The translations under genes were made by a program, and so were the position numbers. Shown here in pieces: positions 28,588-34,115 of a stretch of DNA of 34,115 nt. Numbering within the stretch: the first letter of the stretch is position 1; the number at the start of each line of letters is the position of its first letter. The notes beneath the pieces are model-generated. The model made no database searches, was not told where the DNA came from, and was given only the letters and a program-made list of their open reading frames with translations. The stretch comes from Candidatus Blautia stercorigallinarum (GTDB taxonomy: Bacteria; Bacillota; Clostridia; Lachnospirales; Lachnospiraceae): the NCBI GenBank assembly GCA_019112785.1, contig DXIQ01000039.1, positions 1-34,115 on the forward strand, read 5' to 3'.

Positions 28588-29412
28588 ATGCTGAAAGAAA
28601 TGCTGGATAATGTAAGAAAGACCTCCCCTCTGATCCAGAATATCACCAATTATGTTACGGCAAATGACTGCGCGAATATTACCCTTGCTTGGGGAGCTTC
28701 CCCTATCATGTCCGACTATGAAGGAGAAGCAGAGGATATGGCAAAGATCTGCATGGGACTGAACATCAATATGGGGACATTAAATCCCAGGACTGCAGGC
28801 ACTATGCTGGCAGCGGGAAAAGCCTATAATGCCAGGAAGAAACCGGTGATCCTGGATCCGGTAGGCGTAGGAGCTTCGGGATACCGGAGAAAACTTGCCT
28901 CAGAATTTATGGAGCAGCTGAGATTTACTGCTGTGAAAGGAAATGTTTCAGAGATCCGGACTCTGATCACAGGTACGGCCGGTTCCCGGGGAGTAGACGC
29001 GGATCTGGGAGAAGCCGTAACAGAGGAAAATCTGGAGCAGTATGTGCAGATGACAAAGAAATTTGCAGCAGATACAGGAGCTGTAGTGGTGGTTACCGGA
29101 GCCATAGATATTGCGGCAGATGCCTCCCGGGCCTTTGCTATCCGAAACGGCCACAGCGCTATGTCCAGGATCACAGGCTGCGGCTGTATGCTCAGTTCTA
29201 TCCTGACTGCCTGCGTAGCCGCCAATCCTGGAAAGGCTTTGGAGGCAGCGGCCGCCTCTGTGGCATCTATGGGATTGTGCGGGGAAAGGGCCTGCAGACG
29301 TATGGAAAGGGAACATGGCGGCAATGCTTCCTGCCGTACCTGGCTTATTGATGAGATTTATAATCTTACAGGAGAGGATCTTGAGAAAGGAGCAGACTAT
29401 GAACTGTACTAA
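28588..29412 (+). CDS. thiM: hydroxyethylthiazole kinase
   Basis: A 274-residue kinase of the ribokinase-like fold that phosphorylates the thiazole alcohol for salvage into thiamine. SPLIQNITNYVTANDCANITLAWGASPIMS near residues 13-42 is the family start. NINMGTLN, DPVGVGASGYRR and VVVTGAIDI follow, and the active-site Cys motif ITGCGCMLS is near 194-202. CAGGAG precedes the ATG. The next gene overlaps its last 14 bases, which means coupled translation. It is the first gene of the thiamine salvage set. Confidence 0.95.
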   Translation: MLKEMLDNVRKTSPLIQNITNYVTANDCANITLAWGASPIMSDYEGEAEDMAKICMGLNINMGTLNPRTAGTMLAAGKAYNARKKPVILDPVGVGASGYRRKLASEFMEQLRFTAVKGNVSEIRTLITGTAGSRGVDADLGEAVTEENLEQYVQMTKKFAADTGAVVVVTGAIDIAADASRAFAIRNGHSAMSRITGCGCMLSSILTACVAANPGKALEAAAASVASMGLCGERACRRMEREHGGNASCRTWLIDEIYNLTGEDLEKGADYELY

Positions 29413-30040
29413 AGAAGATATGCTTTTATATGCGGTGACAGACCGGGCCTGGACCGGGGAGAAAACTTTGATGGAACAGGTAAAAGAAGCTTTAGACGGA
29501 GGGATCACCTTTCTGCAGCTTCGTGAGAAAGAGCTGGGAGAGGAAGAATTTTTAAGAGAAGCAAAGGATATGAAGGCCCTGGCTGCCGCTTATCACATTC
29601 CTTTTATCATTAACGATAACGTGGAGCTTGCCCTGGCTATAGGAGCAGACGGGGTTCATGTGGGCCAGGATGATATGGAAGCCGGGAAAGTCCGGGAAAA
29701 ACTGGGTCCGGATAAGATCATCGGTGTGTCCGCCCATTCTGTAGAGGAAGCTGTTGAGGCAGAGAAAAATGGAGCAGATTATCTGGGAGCGGGGGCTGTC
29801 TTTTCCACTTCTACCAAGGGAGATGCGGGAGCGCTTTCCATGGAAACCCTGAAAGCCATCTGCAGCAGTGTTTCCATACCGGTAGTAGCCATCGGAGGGA
29901 TCAAGGAAGAAAACATCTTATCCCTGAAGGGAACAGGCGTAGCCGGAGCTGCCATTGTTTCCGGGATCTTTGCCCAGAAAAATATCAGAGAGGCCTGTGT
30001 CCGGCTGCGCAGCCTGGCAAAGGAAATGGTAGAAAAATGA
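29399..30040 (+). CDS. thiE: thiamine-phosphate synthase
   Basis: A 213-residue TIM-barrel enzyme that joins the pyrimidine pyrophosphate and thiazole phosphate into thiamine monophosphate. The signature segments are LQLREKELGEEEFL near residue 40, VHVGQDDM near 85, SAHSVEEA, YLGAGAVFSTSTK, and AIGGIKEENI near 164. I start at ATG 29399 with GAAAGGAG before it; the longer frame from 29315 lies inside thiM. Its stop overlaps the next gene by four bases, continuing the coupled series thiM-thiE-HAD-thiD. Confidence 0.95.
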   Translation: MNCTKEDMLLYAVTDRAWTGEKTLMEQVKEALDGGITFLQLREKELGEEEFLREAKDMKALAAAYHIPFIINDNVELALAIGADGVHVGQDDMEAGKVREKLGPDKIIGVSAHSVEEAVEAEKNGADYLGAGAVFSTSTKGDAGALSMETLKAICSSVSIPVVAIGGIKEENILSLKGTGVAGAAIVSGIFAQKNIREACVRLRSLAKEMVEK

Positions 30041-30681
30041 AAAGTTTAGATATAGAGGGAGCTATTTTTGATGTAGACGGCACTCTTTTGGATTCTATGG
30101 GATACTGGGAGCATTTAGGAGATGAATATCTGCTTTCCCGGCAGCTGCAGCCCCCGGAAAACCTGGCAGATCTTCTGGCTTCCATGACTCTTTTGGAGGC
30201 GGCAAAATATTTCAAAGACCGCTACGGGATCCAGGATGAAGCAGAAGAAATGATCAAAGATTTCGAAAAATTAATGGAGGGCCATTACCAGGTGGATATT
30301 CCGGAGAAAGAGGGAGTCCGCCAGGTACTGGAAGATCTCCAGGAGAGACAGATCCCTATGTACATAGCCACAGCTACCCAGAGGCCTATGGTAGAAACGG
30401 CTCTTAAACGGACCGGTCTGGAGAAATATTTCCAGGGGATGATCACCTGCCAGGAGGCGGGAGAGAATAAGCGGAATCCGTTGATCTATCAGATCGCCAG
30501 AGAGAGACTGGGGACACAAAAAGAGAGAACAGCTGTTTTCGAGGATGCGGCTTTTGCGGCACAGACAGCCAGGAAAGACGGATTTTTCCTGGTAGGGATC
30601 TATGATGTCTGGGAACCGGAACAGGAACTGCTGAAAAAGACAGCAGATATCTATTTAAGAACATGGAGTGAATGGAAATGA
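30037..30681 (+). CDS. HAD-family phosphatase in the thi operon
   Basis: A 214-residue HAD hydrolase of the beta-phosphoglucomutase-like type. Motif I is FDVDGTLLDS near residues 11-20, followed by a helical cap (KYFKDRYGIQDEAEEMI), motif II around TATQRPM, the Lys and motif III region near NKRNPLIYQIARERLG, and the acidic VFEDAAFAAQTA near 167-178. It overlaps thiE (ATGA) and thiD. Lying inside a salvage operon, it may dephosphorylate thiamine monophosphate or an intermediate, so that thiamine pyrophosphokinase can act. This is inference only; HAD enzymes are too broad to assign a substrate. Confidence 0.82.
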   Translation: MKSLDIEGAIFDVDGTLLDSMGYWEHLGDEYLLSRQLQPPENLADLLASMTLLEAAKYFKDRYGIQDEAEEMIKDFEKLMEGHYQVDIPEKEGVRQVLEDLQERQIPMYIATATQRPMVETALKRTGLEKYFQGMITCQEAGENKRNPLIYQIARERLGTQKERTAVFEDAAFAAQTARKDGFFLVGIYDVWEPEQELLKKTADIYLRTWSEWK

Positions 30682-31457
30682 AGAAGGTATTAAGTATCGC
30701 AGGTTCGGATTCCAGCGGAGGAGCCGGGATCCAGGCGGATATCAAAACCATAACCGCCCATAAAATGTACGCTATGACGGCTATAACCGCTCTTACGGCA
30801 CAGAATACTACAGGAGTTTATGGGGTGGAAGAAGCTTCCCCGGAATTTGTGGGAAAACAGCTGGACTGTATTTTCCAGGATATTTATCCCGATGCGGTGA
30901 AGATCGGCATGGTTTCCAGCCAGAAGATCATAAAGGTCATTGCAGAAAAGCTGAGAGAATATGAAGCAAAGAACATTGTCATCGATCCGGTGATGGTGGC
31001 TACCAGCGGCAGCGCCCTTATGGTGGAAGGGGCAGGAAAAGCTCTGGTGGAGGAACTTTTTCCTCTGGGCACTGTCCTGACACCTAATATTCCCGAGGCA
31101 GAGGCCCTTTCTCAGACCAAGATCAGGAACGGTCAGGATATGGAAGAAGCAGCCAGGATCATCAGCTCTTTTACAGGAGGCGCTGTGCTGGTAAAGGGAG
31201 GGCACCTTTCAGAAAGTGCGGATGACCTTCTCTATGAGCAGGGAAAAAGTATCTGGCTGCCCGGTGAGAGAGTGGACAATTCCAATACTCACGGTACGGG
31301 CTGTACCCTTTCTTCCGCCATTGCCTGTGGTCTGGCCGGCGGGAAAAGCCTGGAAGACAGCGTAAAAGGAGCCAAGGCTTATATTACAGGAGCTTTGAAA
31401 GCAGGACTGGACCTGGGAAAGGGAAGTGGACCTTTAAATCATATGTATGCATTGTAA
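30678..31457 (+). CDS. thiD: hydroxymethylpyrimidine (phosphate) kinase
   Basis: A 259-residue ribokinase-fold enzyme that phosphorylates the thiamine pyrimidine twice to the pyrophosphate used by ThiE. KKVLSIAGSDSSGGAGIQAD at the start, AITALTAQNTTGV, IDPVMVATSGS, TPNIPEAEAL and the anion-hole motif NTHGTGCTLSSAIA near 211-224 are all family marks. I choose ATG 30678, overlapping the upstream stop as ATGA, with GGAG nine bases before; a start at 30672 is only three bases from it. Relatives include pyridoxal kinase PdxK, but context favours ThiD. The transporter gene follows after 33 bases. Confidence 0.92.
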   Translation: MKKVLSIAGSDSSGGAGIQADIKTITAHKMYAMTAITALTAQNTTGVYGVEEASPEFVGKQLDCIFQDIYPDAVKIGMVSSQKIIKVIAEKLREYEAKNIVIDPVMVATSGSALMVEGAGKALVEELFPLGTVLTPNIPEAEALSQTKIRNGQDMEEAARIISSFTGGAVLVKGGHLSESADDLLYEQGKSIWLPGERVDNSNTHGTGCTLSSAIACGLAGGKSLEDSVKGAKAYITGALKAGLDLGKGSGPLNHMYAL

Positions 31458-31490
31458 GAAATTAATAACGAAGGAGAAAAGAAGAAAATC

Positions 31491-32891
31491 ATGAATAAAG
31501 AAGAAGAAAATCCGCCTGTAAGTGTGGAGAATATTTACCGGCTTAACGGAAGAGTGCCTCTTCAGAAAGCCATTCCTTTTGGACTTCAGCATGTACTGGC
31601 CATGTTTGTATCCAATCTGGCACCGGTGCTGATCGTCTGCAGCGCGGCTATTGTGCGAAGTACCGGGGAACATTTGACATCGGCGGAGATCACACGGCTT
31701 TTACAGTGCGCCATGTTTGCCGCGGGGATCGGCACCTGTATGCAGCTTTATCCCATCTGGAAGATCGGTTCCCGGCTTCCGATCGTTATGGGCGTCAGCT
31801 TTACTTTTCTGGGAAGCCTTCTGGTGATCTGTACCAATCCCGACCTTGGCTATGAGGGGATGGTAGGGGCTGTGATCCTGGGCGGTATTTTCGAGGGGCT
31901 GGTAGGACTGAGCGCCAAGTACTGGAAGCGGTTTCTGACTCCGGTAGTGTCTGCCTGTGTGGTAATTGCCATTGGACTGTCACTGCTGTCTGTAGGCATG
32001 GATTCCTGGGGCGGCGGAAGCGGAGTGGAAGATTTCGGCGCCTGGTATCATCTGCTGGCAGGGGCCTTTACTTTAGCAGTCTGCCTGGTTTCCAGGTATC
32101 TGCTGAAAGGAGTCTACAAGAACCTGAATATTCTGGTGGGACTGATCTTCGGATATCTGCTGTGTGTGATCTTCACAGTGGCAGGTATCGCCCCTATGGT
32201 GGACTTTTCAGGAATTTCTCAGACCATTCAGGAAGTAGGAGTGTTCAGCATTCCCAGGCTGGTCTTTTTCACCAGTCATAAGCCGGTATTTGATCTGGGG
32301 GCCTTCTTTACGATCGCCATTGTCTTTCTGGTTTCTGCCGCAGAGACTACAGGAGCCACTACGGCGGTGTGTACCGGAGCTTTAGGAAGGGATATTAAAA
32401 TGGAAGAGCTTCAGGGTTCTCTGGCGGTAGATGGATTTTCCAGCGCCATTTCCGGCTGCTTTGGCTGTCCTCCTCTGACTTCTTTCAGCCAGAATGTAGG
32501 ACTGGTGACCATGACAGGAGTGATCAACCGGTTTACCATCTTTACCGGAGCATTGATCCTGATCCTGGCATCACTCTTTCCGCCGCTGGGAGCTTTCTTC
32601 AATTCTCTGCCCCAGGCAGTGCTGGGAGGATGTACGGTTATGATGTTTGGTTCTATTATGTACGAAGGGATCAAGATGCTGAAGGAATGTGAATTTGATG
32701 ACCGGACAATGATCATCGTTTCTCTTGCCTTTTGCATCGGCGTAGGACTGACCCAGACCTCAGGAAACTTTTTTGCAGCCTTTCCTCAGGTGGTAGGAGA
32801 TGTGTTTAACGGAAACGCAGTAGCAGGAGTATTTGTGGTGTCTCTTCTGTTGAGCTTGCTGTTGCCGAAGAGTAAAAAAGAAGAGAAATAG
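31491..32891 (+). CDS. NAT-family nucleobase permease, xanthine/uracil type
   Basis: A 466-residue membrane transporter of the NCS2/NAT family. About 12-14 helices are expected, beginning near residue 27 (IPFGLQHVLAMFVSNLAPVLIV). The NAT signature is QNVGLVTMTG near residue 341. The GFSSAISGCFGCPPLTSFSQN stretch just before it and the acidic residue in AAETTGATTAVC near 283 are the substrate-site features. PbuX/UacT-like purine permeases are the nearest match by eye. It lies 33 bases after thiD, so it may be cotranscribed and could carry the pyrimidine precursor, although a purine is the default reading. AAGGAGAAAAGAAG precedes the ATG. Confidence 0.88.
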   Translation: MNKEEENPPVSVENIYRLNGRVPLQKAIPFGLQHVLAMFVSNLAPVLIVCSAAIVRSTGEHLTSAEITRLLQCAMFAAGIGTCMQLYPIWKIGSRLPIVMGVSFTFLGSLLVICTNPDLGYEGMVGAVILGGIFEGLVGLSAKYWKRFLTPVVSACVVIAIGLSLLSVGMDSWGGGSGVEDFGAWYHLLAGAFTLAVCLVSRYLLKGVYKNLNILVGLIFGYLLCVIFTVAGIAPMVDFSGISQTIQEVGVFSIPRLVFFTSHKPVFDLGAFFTIAIVFLVSAAETTGATTAVCTGALGRDIKMEELQGSLAVDGFSSAISGCFGCPPLTSFSQNVGLVTMTGVINRFTIFTGALILILASLFPPLGAFFNSLPQAVLGGCTVMMFGSIMYEGIKMLKECEFDDRTMIIVSLAFCIGVGLTQTSGNFFAAFPQVVGDVFNGNAVAGVFVVSLLLSLLLPKSKKEEK

Positions 32892-32978
32892 ACATAGGGA
32901 AGCTTATTTTATGGCATATTTAACATTGTGCGGTAAAGAAATGATTTTCCGGAATCTGAGCGGTAGCTTTAGTAGCAG
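32892..32978. other. non-coding start of the permease-pckA gap
   Basis: No gene seen. It holds a diverged TGCGGTAAAG/GCGGTAGC sequence that may be an eroded unit of the downstream repeat. Confidence 0.4.
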
Positions 32979-33243
32979 TTGTACGGTAAAGAAACCAAAA
33001 ATCGCAAAATAGGGGATAGAAATAACCGGGTGACTACGGCAGAAAACCAAGAAATCGCAAAATAGGGGGTAGAAACAGCCGGGCGACTACGGCAGAAAAT
33101 CAAAAATCGCTAAATAAGGGGGTAGAAATAACCGGGTGACTACGGCAGAAAATCAAGAAATCGCAAAATAGGGGGTAGAAACAGCCAGGCGACTACGGCA
33201 GAAAATCAAGAAATCACAGAACAGGAGGTAGAAGCGGCCATGA
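32979..33243. repeat. five-unit tandem repeat with a 53-base period
   Basis: Units start at 32979, 33032, 33085, 33138 and 33191, each 53 bases apart. Each has TACGG near its start, then AAATCGC, a G run (AGGGGGTAGAAA) and CCGGG. Units 1 and 3 share ATAACCGGGT, and units 2 and 4 share CAGCC(G/A)GGC, so there is a 106-base higher-order repeat. There are no unique spacers, and 53 is not a multiple of three, so it is neither a CRISPR nor a coding repeat. Confidence 0.85.
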
Positions 33244-33287
33244 TTGTACGGTTAGAAAACAGATTTTTTGAATTTTAGCCGTACAAT
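33243..33287. repeat. TACGGTTA hairpin element next to the tandem array
   Basis: ATTGTACGG (33243-33251) pairs with CCGTACAAT (33279-33287), with further TTA/TAG pairing inside. The core 33247-33283 is 37 bases long. On its reverse strand it aligns with the unit at 15705 through TACGG, AAAAAATC, TTTCT and ACCGTA. No T run follows, so it is not a plain terminator. Confidence 0.7.
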
Positions 33288-33345
33288 AGCAAGCAATTTA
33301 ATTTTGTATTTTCTAGAACCAATATCTTCAGGAAAATATGATATG

Positions 33346-33374
33346 AAAAACCGGGTGTGGATTTCCACACCCGG
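33346..33374 (-). terminator. terminator of pckA
   Basis: On the minus strand, CCGGGTGTGG pairs with CCACACCCGG (33365-33374 with 33351-33360), followed by TTTTT. It ends the transcript running left from pckA. Confidence 0.85.
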
Positions 33375-33396
33375 TAAAAATTTGCCTTTTTTTGAA

Positions 33397-34115
33397 TTAT
33401 AACTGAGGACCAGCAGATACTAAAGCCTTTCCTGCTTCGTTTCCTTCGTATTTTGCGAAGTTCTTGATGAATCTCTGTGCCAGGTCTTTTGCTTTTGTCT
33501 CCCATTCGGAAGCGTCTGCATAAGTGTCACGAGGATCAAGGATATTTGTATCAACACCTGGAAGCTCTGTAGGTACTTCAATGTTGAAGTATGGGATCTT
33601 CTTTGTAGGTGCTTTTAAGATATCGCCGTTTAAGATAGCGTCGATGATTCCACGGGTATCTTTGATGGAGATACGTTTTCCGCTTCCGTTCCATCCTGTA
33701 TTTACCAGGTATGCTTTAGCGCCGCTCTGTTCCATTCTCTTAACCAGCTCTTCTGCATATTTTGTAGGATGCAGTTCCAGGAAAGCCTGGCCGAAGCAAG
33801 CGGAGAATGTAGGTGTAGGCTCTGTGATACCACGCTCTGTACCAGCCAGTTTTGCTGTAAATCCGGACAGGAAGTAGTACTGTGTCTGCTCTGGTGTCAG
33901 GATAGATACCGGAGGCAGTACGCCGAATGCGTCTGCAGACAGGAAGATAACTTCCTTAGCAGCAGGAGCAGCGGATACAGGACGAACAATGTTCTGGATA
34001 TGATCGATGGGATAAGATACACGAGTGTTCTCTGTAACGCTCTTGTCGTCGAAGTCGATCTTTCCGTTTTCATCTACTGTAACATTCTCAAGAAGAGCGT
34101 CACGTTTGATCGCGT
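33397..34115 (-). CDS. pckA: phosphoenolpyruvate carboxykinase (ATP), C-terminal part
   Basis: The frame runs open from the window edge to TAA at 33399-33397 and shows the last 239 residues of an enzyme that normally has about 530. [80 protein letters not shown] and [18 protein letters not shown] are diagnostic of the ATP-dependent type. It interconverts oxaloacetate and PEP with ATP in the cytoplasm. The start, promoter and Walker A loop lie beyond the edge. The gene has its own terminator; the tandem repeat array lies beyond it. No damage is seen in the visible part. Confidence 0.95.
   Translation of the reverse strand, partial: AIKRDALLENVTVDENGKIDFDDKSVTENTRVSYPIDHIQNIVRPVSAAPAAKEVIFLSADAFGVLPPVSILTPEQTQYYFLSGFTAKLAGTERGITEPTPTFSACFGQAFLELHPTKYAEELVKRMEQSGAKAYLVNTGWNGSGKRISIKDTRGIIDAILNGDILKAPTKKIPYFNIEVPTELPGVDTNILDPRDTYADASEWETKAKDLAQRFIKNFAKYEGNEAGKALVSAGPQL

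Noticed and set aside
32979-33243. CRISPR array
   Set aside because: The 53-base units repeat as wholes with no unique spacers, and no cas genes are nearby.

Overview
The window is a 34.1 kb piece of chromosome from an anaerobic Firmicute. Lachnospiraceae, Blautia-like, is the best guess. The basis is moderate GC, strong AGGAGG ribosome sites, sigma-A promoters of the TTGACA-17-TATAAT kind, and gene content: a lone anaerobic CO dehydrogenase, ferrous iron uptake with FeoB-associated Cys-rich proteins, ATP-type PEP carboxykinase, an LdhA-type D-lactate dehydrogenase, QueH and thiamine salvage. No rRNA, tRNA, prophage or insertion sequence was seen. The genus is inference.

Layout. 1-2198: the edge of a small membrane protein on the minus strand, then a two-gene minimal SUF-like Fe-S assembly pair behind a near-consensus promoter. 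2274-3215: a P-loop protein of unknown role. 3261-8446: an iron island, with a FeoB-associated Cys-rich protein, two paralogous membrane-anchored HMA proteins, feoA and feoB. A GltD/NfnB-like flavoprotein transcribed from its own promoter interrupts it. Three copies of a TTAG-N6-CTAA palindrome sit in front of the iron units. 8604-10173 (minus): an ABC permease and ATPase without a binding protein. 10250-15524: ldhA, queH, argH, asd and an MBL-fold hydrolase. 15525-17560: a repeat-rich accessory stretch with an array of 36-37 nt hairpins, a membrane protein whose 3' end is overwritten, and what looks like a complete Fst/par-like type I toxin-antitoxin locus, followed by a Tim44-like protein. 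17693-20930: a LysR-type regulator, then cooS behind a promoter with no -35 box but two 14-bp direct repeats. 21004-25162: an aminopeptidase P, a response regulator and histidine kinase pair, and a PepSY lipoprotein. 25171-26251: bioY with a BirA operator and a DUF1284 gene. 26256-28368: a cation diffusion facilitator divergent from a hemerythrin and an Spx/ArsC-like gene. 28369-32891: a structured leader, then thiM-thiE-HAD-thiD with overlapping genes and a NAT-family nucleobase permease. 32892-33396: a 53-bp tandem repeat array related to the hairpins at 15.7 kb. 33397-34115 (minus): the C-terminal part of pckA.

The strongest undescribed-looking item is the convergent toxin/antisense-RNA locus at 16451-16710. 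A 28-31 residue hydrophobic peptide ends in a Fst-like KWLD charged tail. A short opposing RNA ends at the same bidirectional terminator, and a direct repeat gives that RNA complementarity to the toxin start site. Next are the shared iron operator with a 21-codon leader peptide overlapping feoA, the related hairpin and tandem repeat families, and the activator-type cooS promoter. All functions are read from sequence only; no search or folding program was run.
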